From an uncultured Propionivibrio sp. (GTDB lineage: Bacteria > Pseudomonadota > Gammaproteobacteria > Burkholderiales > Rhodocyclaceae): a stretch of DNA of 64,000 nt. The stretch's first letter is position 1; each line of letters starts with the position of its first letter. Below, piece by piece: positions 29,223 through 39,172 of the stretch. A program made the position numbers and the translations under genes. The notes under the pieces are model-generated. The model was not told the origin of the DNA and did no database searches. It saw only the letters and a program-made list of their open reading frames with translations. The stretch spans positions 1,054,001-1,118,000 of the forward strand of contig NZ_OY762655.1 of the NCBI RefSeq assembly GCF_963666255.1, given 5' to 3'.

Positions 29223-29251
29223 ATTATCCCCGTCATCGCCTTACAGGTCAA
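29223..29251 (-). promoter_or_regulatory. Sigma-70 promoter for rquA
   Basis: On the minus strand, TTGACC (29246-29251) and GATAAT (29223-29228) are separated by exactly 17 bases. Transcription would start near 29216 and give a leader of about 150 bases before the rquA ATG. I recognise no riboswitch in the leader. The 331-base gap between the helicase stop and rquA holds no gene that I can support. Confidence 0.7.
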
Positions 29252-29395
29252 ACACTTGCTGAAAATGAAAGCCCCTGGCACGCGCATTGGATTGCACCGC
29301 GGCGGTCGAAAAAACAGGTCCCGACCGCGCGCTTTGGCCAACCGCCGCGACGCCACTGGGCGCGATACCGATCCGCTGCCAGTCGGCGGCGGGCC

Positions 29396-32300
29396 TCAAT
29401 CCGGAAGCGGGGAGAAGAGCGCGGCGATGTCTTCCTCGCCGAACTTGAGTTCGACGCCACGATCGTCGGAAAGAATTCCGTCGGCGAGTTCGGCCTTGCG
29501 CTCCTGCAGCGTCAGGATCCGTTCCTCGATACTGCCGGCGACGATCAGCTTGTAGACGAAGACCGGCTTGTCCTGCCCGATCCGGTGGGCGCGGTCGGTC
29601 GCCTGGTTTTCCACGGCCGGATTCCACCACGGATCGAAATGAATCACCGTATCGGCGGCCGTCAGGTTGAGACCGACCCCACCCGCTTTCAGGCTGATCA
29701 GAAAAATCGGCACTTCGCCGGCCTGGAAGCGCTGCACCGGCGTCTCGCGATCGACGGTATCGCCGGTCAGCATCACGTAATCCAGTCCGACGCGCTTCAG
29801 TTCGCCTTCGATCAGGGCCAGCATGCGCGCGAATTGGGAGAAGAGGAGGATGCGGCGCCCTTCCTCGACCTGCTCGGGCAGCATCGTCATCAACAGATCA
29901 AGCTTGGCGCGTTCCTTGACGCGCTGGGCAAGCGGCGTGCGCACCAGACGCGGATCGCAGCACACCTGCCTCAGCTTGAGCAAGGCATCGAGGATGACAA
30001 TCTGGCTGCGGCCAAAGCCCTTGCTCACCACCTCTTCGCGCACCATCGCATCCATCGCCACGCGCACGGCTTCGTAAAGATCGCGCTGACCGCCGGACAG
30101 CTCCACCTTACGCACGATCACCGTCTTCTCGGGCAATTCGCGCGCCACCTCTTCCTTGCGCCGGCGCAGGACAAAGGGACGCACGCGACGGGCAAGCAGG
30201 CTGCGGCGCTCATGATCGCCCTGTTTCTCGATCGGAACGCGCCAGTAGCGCATGAAATTGGCATTGGTACCGAGGAAGCCCGGCAGCAGGAAGTCGAATT
30301 GGCTCCACAACTCGCCGAGATGGTTTTCAAGCGGTGTGCCGGTCAGGCACAGGCGGTGGCGCGCGTCGATCTTGCGCACCACATCCGCCCCCTGACTACG
30401 CGCATTCTTGACCGTCTGCGCCTCATCGAGAATCAGCAGATGGTAGCTATGCCGCTTGAGATCGGCGGCATCGCGCCACAACAACGGGTAGGTTGTCAGA
30501 ACGACGTCATGATTCGGAATCTCGTCGAAGCGCGCCTTGCGCTCGGCCCCGTGCAGCGACAGGATCGACAGGCCCGGCGCGAAGCGGGCCGCCTCGTTAC
30601 GCCAGTTGAAGATCAGCGAGGTCGGCAGGACCACCAGGGCCGGACGGTCGAGCCGCCCGGCTTCCTTCTCGATCAGCAGATGCGCCAGCGCCTGCGCTGT
30701 CTTGCCGAGACCCATGTCGTCGGCGAGGATGCCGGACAAATCATGCTCGCGCAGAAATTGCAGCCAGGCGACGCCTTCGCGCTGATAGCCGCGTAATTCG
30801 AGTCCAAGCCCCGCCGGCGGGACGATCTCGCCGACGCCCTGCGCGGCGACCAGTCGTTCGGCCAGGGCCAGCACATCGTTCTGCCCCCGGAATTGCCAAC
30901 GGTTGGTGTCGCTGAGTTCGCGCAATCGCGTGGTATCGAAGCGCGAAACGCGCAAGGTCGTCGCCCCGGACAGCCCTTCGAAAAGATCCATCAGTGTCGC
31001 CGCCAGAGGCTTGATGCGCGCGGCCGGCGCACGGATACGCCGGTTGGCGGGCGTCAACAGGTCGATCATCTCGGCGTCGTCGATGCGATGCAGGGCGAGC
31101 GAATCGAGCCAGCGCGCATCGCGCCGGAACAACGAGGCAAGCAGCGGCGCCAGCGGCAGGCGCTCGCCCTCGACGACGATACCCATATCGAGATCGAACC
31201 AGCCGCTATCGGACTCGATCAGTTGCGCATCCCAGGCCTCGACTTCGAGCGCGTGATGACGGAAATCGTCGTCGAACTCGACCTGCCAGCCACTTTCCCG
31301 CAGTTGCGGCACGGCCGTCTGCATGAACGCGTCCCAATCGGTCTCGCGCGCCAGCGCAAAGGCGTTATCGGGCGGACTGCCATAGGCGAACAGGACCGCA
31401 GCCGGCACCTGTTCGAGTCCGCACGCCAGCAAGGCCGTCATCAGCGCCTGCTCGCGTTCGCGACGCCGCACGAGCGCGACCGTCTCGCCATCGGGCAAGC
31501 GGAGAAAATCGCGGGCTTCATCGGGACGAAGCTCGACATCCTGATACCGGAAGGACGGGAAGGCCGCGTCGAACATGCCGCCGTTGCGCAATTCGGGATA
31601 GTCGCGCCAGGCCAAATGCCCGGCCACGGGCACAGTCTGCAGGCGCAGCACGGCCACCGGCGCGGCTTCGACGCGGCGCAGGGAGCCCCCCGCCTGCAGC
31701 GCCGACAGCTGCGCCTCGGCGTCGGGCAGCGCCAGCACATCGGACAGCCGCGCCGCTTCGGACACCGGTACAGGCGGCAAAGCGAGCAGTTGCGTCAAAC
31801 GCTCTGGCGCGACATCGACCGTCAATTCACCGATCAGCCCGTCGTCGAGATCAACGTACCACGGCGATGCCAAAGGAATGACCAGCGCCGCTTCGGGAAC
31901 GGCCGCCAGCGTCGCCACGCAACAACCGTGACCATCGGGACACCAGCGCAGGGTTCCCGGCCGCGGCTCGGCCCAGGCCAGCGGCGAGCGATCACCGGCG
32001 GGGCACAGGCGCCCGGTCAGCGATGCGCGGCGCAGGATCTCGCCGCCGGTCGCCGGCTCGAGCGCGAACGCGCGCAAGCCATTGGCATGACCACGACTTT
32101 CCCAGATGAGGCGCAGGATGACAGCATCTTCCTCACCGACGAAGGGCGGCAACTTGCCGAAGGCCCGGTCGAAATCCCACCATTCCTCGCTGTTTTCGGG
32201 ATCGCGCCCCTTGACGACGGAAATGCCGAAGGCGGTCGCCTCGAAGTTCCAGTGCAGCAGGTAGAACAACTGACTACGCCCGGCAGCCACCCGGATGGTT

Positions 32301-32410
32301 GTCTTGCTGACCGCGTTCGAGACGCGACGCAACTCCTCGGTCCAGGAGAACGCTCCGGGTCTGATGGTTTCTTCCGCTTCTGCAGGCTTATCGACGATTT
32401 CGGAGGCCAT
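29396..32410 (-). CDS. SNF2-family helicase-like ATPase
   Basis: A 1004-residue protein. The first 500 or so residues are a poorly conserved bacterial SNF2-associated region. The second half is the SNF2 motor: Walker A DDMGLGKTAQAL with Lys570, Walker B DEAQ at 662-665, LTGTPLENHLGELWSQFDFL, and a C-terminal helicase lobe with LLFSQFARML, SLKAGGVGLNLTAADTVIHF and DRAHRIGQDKPV. It belongs with bacterial RapA/HepA-like remodelers that move along double-stranded DNA; the partner is unknown. The yajQ gene lies 50 bases upstream. Confidence 0.92.
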   Translation of the reverse strand: MASEIVDKPAEAEETIRPGAFSWTEELRRVSNAVSKTTIRVAAGRSQLFYLLHWNFEATAFGISVVKGRDPENSEEWWDFDRAFGKLPPFVGEEDAVILRLIWESRGHANGLRAFALEPATGGEILRRASLTGRLCPAGDRSPLAWAEPRPGTLRWCPDGHGCCVATLAAVPEAALVIPLASPWYVDLDDGLIGELTVDVAPERLTQLLALPPVPVSEAARLSDVLALPDAEAQLSALQAGGSLRRVEAAPVAVLRLQTVPVAGHLAWRDYPELRNGGMFDAAFPSFRYQDVELRPDEARDFLRLPDGETVALVRRREREQALMTALLACGLEQVPAAVLFAYGSPPDNAFALARETDWDAFMQTAVPQLRESGWQVEFDDDFRHHALEVEAWDAQLIESDSGWFDLDMGIVVEGERLPLAPLLASLFRRDARWLDSLALHRIDDAEMIDLLTPANRRIRAPAARIKPLAATLMDLFEGLSGATTLRVSRFDTTRLRELSDTNRWQFRGQNDVLALAERLVAAQGVGEIVPPAGLGLELRGYQREGVAWLQFLREHDLSGILADDMGLGKTAQALAHLLIEKEAGRLDRPALVVLPTSLIFNWRNEAARFAPGLSILSLHGAERKARFDEIPNHDVVLTTYPLLWRDAADLKRHSYHLLILDEAQTVKNARSQGADVVRKIDARHRLCLTGTPLENHLGELWSQFDFLLPGFLGTNANFMRYWRVPIEKQGDHERRSLLARRVRPFVLRRRKEEVARELPEKTVIVRKVELSGGQRDLYEAVRVAMDAMVREEVVSKGFGRSQIVILDALLKLRQVCCDPRLVRTPLAQRVKERAKLDLLMTMLPEQVEEGRRILLFSQFARMLALIEGELKRVGLDYVMLTGDTVDRETPVQRFQAGEVPIFLISLKAGGVGLNLTAADTVIHFDPWWNPAVENQATDRAHRIGQDKPVFVYKLIVAGSIEERILTLQERKAELADGILSDDRGVELKFGEEDIAALFSPLPD

Positions 32411-32460
32411 GAATCACGCTTCGCTATTGAGGGCTGTCCGCCTCCGCCACATCCGTTCGC

Positions 32461-32955
32461 TCAATCCCTGAAGTTACCGGCCTTGATCGGGAAATCGCTG
32501 ATCGACTTGTTGATCAGCGCGATGCAGGACTGCAACTCGTCACGCTTGGCGCCGGTCACCCGTACCGCATCGCCCTGGATCGACGCCTGCACCTTGAGCT
32601 TCGAGTCCTTGACGAGCTTGACGATCTTCTTGGCGAGTTCGCTCTCGATGCCGACCTTGATCTTGAGTTCCTGCTTGACCTTGTTACCCGACACCTTCTG
32701 CACGTCCTGGGCGTCGAGGCGCTTGACGCTTTCCTTTTCCTTCTTTTCCATCGCCGGGAAAAGGATGTCCTTGATCTGGTCGAGCTGGAAATCGGAATCG
32801 CCGAACAGGGTGATCACCTTGTCCTTCTCGTTCAGTTCGATCTTGGCCGACGTGCCCTTGAAATCGTAGCGTGCGTCGATCTGTCGGCCGACAACGTCGA
32901 TGGCGTTCTTCAGCGCCACCATGTCGGCTTCGGAAGAAAAATCAAAGCTGGGCAT
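32461..32955 (-). CDS. yajQ: YajQ-family nucleotide-binding protein
   Basis: A 164-residue cytoplasmic protein of the UPF0234/YajQ family, some members of which bind cyclic di-GMP or nucleic acid. It is highly conserved: MPSFDFSSEADMVALKNAID, ARYDFKGTSAKIEL and the ending ISDFPIKAGNFRD are family hallmarks. AAGGAA precedes the ATG. The gene sits between ppnP and the SNF2 gene on the same strand. Confidence 0.95.
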   Translation of the reverse strand: MPSFDFSSEADMVALKNAIDVVGRQIDARYDFKGTSAKIELNEKDKVITLFGDSDFQLDQIKDILFPAMEKKEKESVKRLDAQDVQKVSGNKVKQELKIKVGIESELAKKIVKLVKDSKLKVQASIQGDAVRVTGAKRDELQSCIALINKSISDFPIKAGNFRD

Positions 32956-33071
32956 GCTTATTCCTTGTTCACATTAAGACTCGTCGGACCATGCGGCGAC
33001 GATGACAATTGCACAGGCTGGCGTCCGGCACGGACCCTGAAAGGGCAGCGTCACCGGTTTGCCGGCGCATC

Positions 33072-33383
33072 TCAGCCGAAGTGGCAGATGTAGTGATACG
33101 GTTCTTCGCAGGCGATCTCGAAGGACGAGTTGCCGGGCACGTTGAACGACTGGCCTTCGCCATAGACTTTCCAGTCGCTTTCGCCCTTGAGACGCACCTT
33201 GCAGGAACCGCCGACGCCTTCCATGATCTCCGGCGCGCCGGTATTGAAGACAAGCGACGACGGCAGGATGACGCCGACCGTCTTCTTCGTGCCATCGGCG
33301 AACTGCACCGTGTGGCTGACGCACTTGCCGTCGAAATAGACATTGGCCTTCTTGACGACACTGACATTATCGAATTGCGACAT
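33072..33383 (-). CDS. ppnP: Pyrimidine/purine nucleoside phosphorylase PpnP
   Basis: A 103-residue single-domain cupin (formerly YaiE, DUF1255) that splits nucleosides with phosphate. Family landmarks are [33 protein letters not shown] and the C-terminal [16 protein letters not shown]. The ATG at 33383 follows GGGGAA. It begins two bases after the stop of the small membrane-protein gene, so the two are co-translated. Confidence 0.92.
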   Translation of the reverse strand: MSQFDNVSVVKKANVYFDGKCVSHTVQFADGTKKTVGVILPSSLVFNTGAPEIMEGVGGSCKVRLKGESDWKVYGEGQSFNVPGNSSFEIACEEPYHYICHFG

Positions 33384-33385
33384 GA

Positions 33386-33595
33386 TTACATTCCCCAGAA
33401 TTTCTGAATGATGAACTTGGCAACGAAACCGAGCATGCCGAAGGAAAGAACGAAAAACAGGATGGCGGTTCCCATCCTTCCTGCCCGCGCCTTCCACGCC
33501 AGCTCGCCGATGATGAAGAGCATGTAGAGCATGAAGGCGCCGACACCGAAAGTCATGCCAAACGCCGCCACCTGCTCCTCACTCAGACCGAACAT
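33386..33595 (-). CDS. Small membrane protein, DUF2788-like
   Basis: A 69-residue protein with two predicted membrane helices (residues about 10-32 and 42-64) joined by a basic loop ARAGRMG. I match it to DUF2788 from memory, a family of unknown function in beta- and gammaproteobacteria. It lies 43 bases after argF and 2 bases before ppnP. No signal peptide or catalytic residues are visible. Confidence 0.75.
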   Translation of the reverse strand: MFGLSEEQVAAFGMTFGVGAFMLYMLFIIGELAWKARAGRMGTAILFFVLSFGMLGFVAKFIIQKFWGM

Positions 33596-33638
33596 CGCGC
33601 CCCGTCTTTCCCATCGTTCAGGCTAGATGAAACACCGG

Positions 33639-34574
33639 TCAGGCATCGACCCGACCGATGACCAGAAACTCCATCAGCGCCTTCTGCACATGCAGCCGGT
33701 TTTCCGCCTCGTCCCAGACCTTGCTTTGCGGCCCGTCGATGACCTCGGCCGAAACCTCTTCGCCGCGATGCGCCGGCAGGCAGTGCAGAAAAATGGCATC
33801 GTCCTTGGCCACCTGCATCATCTCGGCATCGACCTGAAAATCGGCGAACGCGCGCATCCGCGCCTCGTTCTCGGCCTCGAAACCCATCGACGTCCACACA
33901 TCGGTGGTAACGATGTCGGCACCGCGCGCCGCGTCCATCGGATCGGCGAACCACTCGAAATGGCTGCAATCCTTGAGACCGGCAAGTTCCGGCTTGACTT
34001 CGTAGCCGGCCGGCGTCGACACATTGACCTTGAAACCGAGCACTTCGGCCGCCTGCAACCAGGTGTAGCACATGTTGTTCGAATCGCCGATCCATGCCAC
34101 CGTCTTGCCCTGGATGGGACCGCGCTGCTCGATATAGGTGTAGATATCGGCCATGATCTGGCACGGATGGAATTCGTTGGTCAGGCCGTTGATCACCGGC
34201 ACGCGCGAATTCGCCGCCAGCCGTTCGACGATCGTCTGCTCGAAGGTGCGGATCATGATCACGTCGCACATCCGCGACATCACCTGCGCCGCATCCTCGA
34301 CCGGCTCGCCGCGCCCGAGTTGCGAATCGCGGGTATTGAGATAGATCGCGGCACCACCGAGCTGCTGCACGCCGGCCTCGAAGGAAAGCCGCGTACGCGT
34401 GCTCGCCTTCTCGAAAATCATCACCAGCGTCCGGTCGGCCAGCGGCCAGTAACGCTTGTATGCCTTGAACTGCTCCTTGATCCAGCGCGTACGCTCGAAC
34501 AGGTAGTCGAACTCCTCGCGCGTAAAATCGCTGAACTGCAGAAAATGCCGAACCGGCCGAACGCTATTCGTCAT
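33639..34574 (-). CDS. argF: Ornithine carbamoyltransferase
   Basis: Arginine biosynthesis enzyme of 311 residues joining carbamoyl phosphate and ornithine to citrulline. The carbamoyl-phosphate site STRTR is at residues 58-62. HPCQIMAD and HCLPAHRGEEV near residue 265 carry the other key residues, and DSNNMCYTW binds ornithine. It lies 13 bases after argD, forming an argDF unit. Confidence 0.97.
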   Translation of the reverse strand: MTNSVRPVRHFLQFSDFTREEFDYLFERTRWIKEQFKAYKRYWPLADRTLVMIFEKASTRTRLSFEAGVQQLGGAAIYLNTRDSQLGRGEPVEDAAQVMSRMCDVIMIRTFEQTIVERLAANSRVPVINGLTNEFHPCQIMADIYTYIEQRGPIQGKTVAWIGDSNNMCYTWLQAAEVLGFKVNVSTPAGYEVKPELAGLKDCSHFEWFADPMDAARGADIVTTDVWTSMGFEAENEARMRAFADFQVDAEMMQVAKDDAIFLHCLPAHRGEEVSAEVIDGPQSKVWDEAENRLHVQKALMEFLVIGRVDA

Positions 34575-34587
34575 ATGGGCCCCTTGC

Positions 34588-35760
34588 TCAGTCCTTCAGA
34601 AACGCCTTGATCAGACCCGACAGGCGCGCCACAAGTTCGCTCGCCTCTTCGGCATTGAAGGTCAGCGGCGGCAACAGGCGCACGACTTTCTCGGCGGTCA
34701 CGTTGATCAGCAGACCTTCAGCCAGGCCGCGTGCCACGAGTTCGCCGCATGGCCGATCAAGTTCGATGCCGATCATCAGGCCCTGGCCGCGCACTTCGAC
34801 AAAACCCTTCACCCCGGCGAGTGCTTCGGCCATGCCGCGGCGGATCTGCCCACCGATCTCGACGGCATTGCCCAGCAGGTTGTCGCGCTCGACGACATGC
34901 AGGGTCGTCAATGCCGCCGCCATTGCCAGCTGGTTGCCACCGAACGTGGAGCCATGATTGCCCGGACCGAACAGTCCCGCCGCCTTGCCAGCCGCCAGAC
35001 AGGCGCCGACCGGAACGCCGCCGCCGAGCCCCTTGGCCAGCGTCGCCACGTCCGGCACGATGCCGGCCTGCTGGAAACCGAACCAGGTGCCCGTCCGGCC
35101 CATGCCGCACTGCACCTCGTCGCAGATCAACAGCCAGCCCTGTTCGTCGCAAAGTGCGCGGACACCGCGCAGATACTCGACGTCGGCCGGATGCAGCCCG
35201 CCCTCGCCCTGGACCGCCTCAAGCATGACGGCGACAATACCCGACTGATGCTCGACCAGCGAACGGATGGCATTGAGATCGTTGAACGGCACGCGGATGA
35301 AGCCGGAGACGAGCGGCTCGAATCCCGCCTGGACCTTGCGGTTTCCGGTCGCCGACAAGGTCGCCAGCGTACGTCCGTGGAAAGACTTGTCCATGACGAC
35401 GATATGCGGATTGTCGATACCGCGCTGGTGGCCGTAAAAGCGCGCCAGCTTGATCGCCGCTTCGTTCGCCTCGCAACCCGAGTTGCAAAAGAACACTTCC
35501 TGCATTCCCGAAAGCGCTGCCAGCTTGTCAGCCAGCTGTTCCTGCTGCGGCATGCGATACAGATTCGACGTATGCAGCAAACGCCCGGCCTGGGCGGAAA
35601 TTGCCGCCACCAGATCCGGATGATTGTGACCCAGCGTCGACACCGCGATGCCCGACAAGGCATCGAGATAGATCTTCCCGTCAACATCGGTCACCCAACT
35701 GCCTTCGCCATGGCTGAATGCCACCGGCAAGCGGGCATAGGTATTCATCAGATGAGACAT
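34588..35760 (-). CDS. argD: Acetylornithine aminotransferase
   Basis: PLP-dependent class III aminotransferase of 390 residues that makes N-acetylornithine; it may also act in lysine synthesis. The PLP lysine is in ATLAKGLGGGVPVGA, after the ICDEVQCGMGRTG segment. GNHGSTFGGNQLA marks the second substrate loop. The ATG at 35760 follows GGGGGTG; an ATG at 35748 is less well supported. It is the first gene of the argD-argF unit and is divergent from parA. Confidence 0.95.
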   Translation of the reverse strand: MSHLMNTYARLPVAFSHGEGSWVTDVDGKIYLDALSGIAVSTLGHNHPDLVAAISAQAGRLLHTSNLYRMPQQEQLADKLAALSGMQEVFFCNSGCEANEAAIKLARFYGHQRGIDNPHIVVMDKSFHGRTLATLSATGNRKVQAGFEPLVSGFIRVPFNDLNAIRSLVEHQSGIVAVMLEAVQGEGGLHPADVEYLRGVRALCDEQGWLLICDEVQCGMGRTGTWFGFQQAGIVPDVATLAKGLGGGVPVGACLAAGKAAGLFGPGNHGSTFGGNQLAMAAALTTLHVVERDNLLGNAVEIGGQIRRGMAEALAGVKGFVEVRGQGLMIGIELDRPCGELVARGLAEGLLINVTAEKVVRLLPPLTFNAEEASELVARLSGLIKAFLKD

Positions 35761-35961
35761 TGCACCCCCAGCGCCCCGGAACGGGCTTCCTAAATTGAAA
35801 CGGCGGCTGGCGCCGCCGGATAATGAACTACGCATAAGACCGAAGGTCGTCGCACAACGCAAAAACCGTTCGGCAAGGGGTGAAATTCTAAGAGAAATCG
35901 GCTCGCTTGTACAGGCGAAAACAGGCGTGTTCGAGATCGCGCAGGCACGTTACAATGCAGC

Positions 35962-36822
35962 ATGCGTATCGCCGTGTTCAACCAAAAGGGTGGCGTCGGA
36001 AAAACCACGACAACGCTCAACCTCGCCGCCGCCACGGTTCGGGCCGGTGGGCAACCGCTGTTGCTTGACCTCGATCCGCAATGCCACCTCTCCTGCATCC
36101 CGAACGCGGTGCCGCTTGACGCGGGACGCAGCCTCTTCGGCTTTTTCCAGGGCATCCGGCCGCTCGAGGCGCTGACGCTCGGCTGGGAAGGACTCGGACG
36201 CCTGATCCCCTCGCACCAGCAACTCATCAAGGTGGATTCGATCTTCGGCAAGGGCCCGGCGATCCTCAACAAGCTGCGCACCGGACTCGACGCGCTCGAA
36301 GAAGCAATTCCCGGCCAGGCGGCCCAGAACACCTTCATCGACTGCTGCCCCTATGTCGGCGTCCTGTCGCTCAACGCAATTTTCGCCTGCGACCTGCTGC
36401 TGATTCCGATTTCGACCGACTATCTGTCGCTTCAGGCCGCCGACCAGATGACGCGAACGCTGGGCATCCTCGAACCGGTACTCAAACGTCGTCTCGAGCG
36501 GCGCTACCTGCTGACCCGCTGCGATCGCCGCCGCAAAATGAGCGAAGATGTCGAATCGCAGTTGCGCCAACGTTACGGGGATGAAGTACTTGCCTCGGTC
36601 ATCTCGGAAAACGTCTCAGTGGCGGAAAGCCCTGCCCGTAACCGGGACGTCTTTACCCACAGCGCCACGAGCCAGGGCGCCCGCGACTACCAGGCGCTCT
36701 ATGCCGAACTGCGGGAAGCGGAATTGCTCGCGCCCCCGGCGCCGGGCAGCATCGCCCAGGAAACTGAAAACGCAGCCTACCGCGCCGGCCCGCCGGAAAT
36801 CAGATCGACGACGTCTTCGTAG
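35962..36822 (+). CDS. Orphan ParA-family ATPase
   Basis: A 286-residue deviant Walker ATPase. Walker A FNQKGGVGKTTT carries both lysines, K9 and K14. The DLDPQCHLS segment and the FIDCCPYVGVLSLNA Walker B region follow, and LLTRCDRRRKMSEDV is the ParA-like distal motif. There is no parB or partition site beside it, so a role in positioning some other cargo, such as a chemotaxis or pilus complex, is more likely than plasmid partition. TACAAT ends only five bases before the ATG and no ribosome site is visible, so its mRNA may be leaderless. Its 3' end overlaps a small gene on the other strand. Confidence 0.88.
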   Translation: MRIAVFNQKGGVGKTTTTLNLAAATVRAGGQPLLLDLDPQCHLSCIPNAVPLDAGRSLFGFFQGIRPLEALTLGWEGLGRLIPSHQQLIKVDSIFGKGPAILNKLRTGLDALEEAIPGQAAQNTFIDCCPYVGVLSLNAIFACDLLLIPISTDYLSLQAADQMTRTLGILEPVLKRRLERRYLLTRCDRRRKMSEDVESQLRQRYGDEVLASVISENVSVAESPARNRDVFTHSATSQGARDYQALYAELREAELLAPPAPGSIAQETENAAYRAGPPEIRSTTSS

Positions 36823-37010
36823 GTCAGCGGACCGGAGCGGAGCGCAGCGGCTTGCTGGCGCAACTCCAGAATCTCGCACCCCTGATAGATCTGGCGCAAC
36901 TTACGTTCCGCCTCGTCTTCATCCCGCCCAAAAATGGAAAGGTTTTCGACGATCGCGCCGTTCCGCGTCCGGATGCGAAAACAGTATTTTGCAGAAACCA
37001 TTTGCTGCAT
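36777..37010 (-). CDS. Small protein of unknown function, overlapping parA
   Basis: A 77-residue frame read opposite the end of the ParA gene; the last 46 bases of both genes overlap. It has a beta-rich N-terminus (YCFRIRTRNGAIVENLSIFG), a helical middle (RDEDEAERKLRQIYQ) and ends DVVDLISGGPAR. I recognise no family. The pattern looks like a folded small domain, and GGGGCGG lies shortly before the ATG at 37010. An ATG at 37001 is also possible. Confidence 0.5.
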   Translation of the reverse strand: MQQMVSAKYCFRIRTRNGAIVENLSIFGRDEDEAERKLRQIYQGCEILELRQQAAALRSGPLTYEDVVDLISGGPAR

Positions 37011-37122
37011 AAACCGCCCCGATATCAACGAGATATTTCATCAATAGCGAGAAAATTATCCGAATTCAAGGCAAGTGTCTATTTTTTCAGGAAACACGCC
37101 CTCGAAATACACGGCAGCAACG

Positions 37123-37154
37123 CAAAAAACAAACGGCGCCTGCTGGCGCCGTTT
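37123..37154 (-). terminator. Intrinsic terminator of rpsT
   Basis: Perfect 10-bp stem AAACGGCGCC/GGCGCCGTTT with a four-base loop, followed on the minus strand by GTTTTTTG. It lies 22 bases after the rpsT stop. Confidence 0.92.
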
Positions 37155-37175
37155 CGTTCCGGATACGAGCCGGGA

Positions 37176-37442
37176 TCAGGCAGCCAGCGCCTTGATCTGA
37201 GCCGAGAGACGGCTCTTGTGGCGCGAAGCCTTGTTCTTGTGAACGATTTTCTTGTCGGCGATACGGTCGAGGACCGAAACCGATTCCTGATAAATGCTCT
37301 GAGCTGCTGCCTTGTCGCCGGCGAGAATCGCCTTCTGCACACGCTTGACCGCCGTACGCAGGGTCGAGCGCAGACTGGCGTTGTGGGCGCGTTGCTTGAC
37401 GGCTTGGCGGGCGCGCTTACGCGCTTGTGCGCTGTTGGCCAT
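37176..37442 (-). CDS. rpsT: 30S ribosomal protein S20
   Basis: An 88-residue, strongly basic helical protein that binds 16S rRNA in the small subunit. It begins [18 protein letters not shown] and ends [14 protein letters not shown], as family members do. It is a single-gene unit with its own terminator, divergent from murJ. Confidence 0.97.
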   Translation of the reverse strand: MANSAQARKRARQAVKQRAHNASLRSTLRTAVKRVQKAILAGDKAAAQSIYQESVSVLDRIADKKIVHKNKASRHKSRLSAQIKALAA

Positions 37443-37603
37443 GAATTTTGTCCCTAAAAAAGCTAATGCGTTGATCGAAAACGCGGGATTCTACAGACTT
37501 CGAACGCGTGGTGCAAGAATTTTCCGAGCAAAGATACATCGACGATTTTTGTCGAAGGCACAATGCAGCTAAGATGACGGCTTGCCAACGCCCCCCCGCC
37601 CCC

Positions 37604-39142
37604 ATGAACCTGCTCAAAGCGCTCGCCACCGTCAGTGGCATGACCTTGCTCTCCCGCATCCTCGGCTTTGTCCGGGACTTCGTCATCGCCCGCATCTTCG
37701 GCGCCGGCATGATGACCGACGCCTTCTTTGTCGCCTTCAAGCTGCCCAATCTCCTGCGTCGGCTATTCGCCGAAGGCGCCTTCTCGCAGGCGTTCGTGCC
37801 GATTCTCGGCGAGACCAAGAACCGGCACAGCGAAGCCGAGGCCAAGCACCTGATCGACCGCGTCGCCACCCTGCTCTTCCTCGTGCTGCTCGTCGTCACC
37901 CTGATCGGCATGGCCGGCGCGCCGCTGCTGGTTTACCTCTCGGCCCCCGGCTTCAGCACCGACCCGGACAAATTCGACCTGACCGTCCAGCTCACGCGTG
38001 TCACCTTTCCTTATATCCTGTTCATGTCGCTGGTCGCCCTGTCGGGCGGCATCCTCAATACCTGGAACCGATTCGCCGTCCCCGCCTTCACGCCGGTCTT
38101 GCTCAATATCAGCATGATCGCGCTGAGCCTGTTCGCTGCGCCGTACTTCCAGCAACCGGTGCTCGCACTCGCCTGGGCCGTCTTCCTCGGCGGCCTGCTG
38201 CAACTGGCGTTCCAGTTGCCAAGCCTCAAGCGTATCGGCATGCTGCCGCGCTTCATCTTCGACTGGCATGACGAAGGCGTGCGCCGCATCCTGCGACTGA
38301 TGGCGCCGGCCGTGCTCGGCGTCTCGGTGTCCCAAGTCAGCCTGCTGATCAACACCATCTTTGCGTCCTTCCTCGCTACCGGCAGCGTCTCCTGGCTGTA
38401 CTACGCCGACCGGCTCATGGAATTCCCGGCCGGCATGCTCGGCGCCGCGCTCGGCACCATCCTGCTGCCCTCGCTCGCCAAGTACCATGCCAACGACAAT
38501 TTCGATGAATACTCGAAGCTGCTCGACTGGGGGCTACGCCTCACGCTGCTGCTCGCCGCGCCGGCCGCGCTGGCACTGGCAATCATTGCAGTACCGCTGA
38601 TCGCCACACTGTTCCATCACGGCGCCTTCACGTCGCAGGACGTGTTCATGACGCGCAACGCCCTCGTCGCCTACAGCGCCGGACTGCTCGGCATGATTCT
38701 CGTCAAGGTGCTGGCTCCGGGGTTCTACGCCCGCCAGAACATCCGCACGCCGGTCAAGATCGGGATACTCACGCTATTCATCACACAAGTGCTCAACCTG
38801 GCCCTGATCGGCTGGCTCCAACACGCCGGCCTCGCCCTGTCTATTGGGCTCGCCGCCTGCCTGAACGCAGCACTGCTCTACCGTGGCCTGCGCTGCCACG
38901 GCATCTACACCCCTCAACCCGGATGGATGTCATTCACCCTCAAGCTGATCGTCGCACTGGCTGCCATGGGTGTCGTGCTCTGGCTGACCGCAGGCGATCC
39001 GGCCCGCTGGCTGCATTGGCACCTCAGCGAACGGCTCGCCCGCCTGGCGTGGGTCGTCGGGCTCGGCGCCATCACTTATTTCGTGACGCTCGCCATCGCC
39101 GGTTTCCGGATCAAGGACTTCAAACGAAAGGCGGCCGCCTGA
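37604..39142 (+). CDS. murJ: Lipid II flippase MurJ
   Basis: A 512-residue MOP-superfamily membrane protein with about 14 helices that flips lipid II to the periplasmic face. Landmarks are [40 protein letters not shown] with the essential cationic residues, and [13 protein letters not shown]. The ATG at 37604 gives the normal length. A C7 and a C5 run lie immediately upstream and no clear ribosome site is seen. It faces away from rpsT, a common arrangement in proteobacteria. Confidence 0.96.
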   Translation: MNLLKALATVSGMTLLSRILGFVRDFVIARIFGAGMMTDAFFVAFKLPNLLRRLFAEGAFSQAFVPILGETKNRHSEAEAKHLIDRVATLLFLVLLVVTLIGMAGAPLLVYLSAPGFSTDPDKFDLTVQLTRVTFPYILFMSLVALSGGILNTWNRFAVPAFTPVLLNISMIALSLFAAPYFQQPVLALAWAVFLGGLLQLAFQLPSLKRIGMLPRFIFDWHDEGVRRILRLMAPAVLGVSVSQVSLLINTIFASFLATGSVSWLYYADRLMEFPAGMLGAALGTILLPSLAKYHANDNFDEYSKLLDWGLRLTLLLAAPAALALAIIAVPLIATLFHHGAFTSQDVFMTRNALVAYSAGLLGMILVKVLAPGFYARQNIRTPVKIGILTLFITQVLNLALIGWLQHAGLALSIGLAACLNAALLYRGLRCHGIYTPQPGWMSFTLKLIVALAAMGVVLWLTAGDPARWLHWHLSERLARLAWVVGLGAITYFVTLAIAGFRIKDFKRKAAA

Positions 39143-39172
39143 CGCCTTCATACCCTCCACGGAGACAATGTC

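Noticed and set aside
29054..32869. Long plus-strand frames (580 and 658 codons) opposite the SNF2 helicase gene
   Set aside because: They mirror the helicase frame, are rich in Arg, His and Gln, and match nothing I know.
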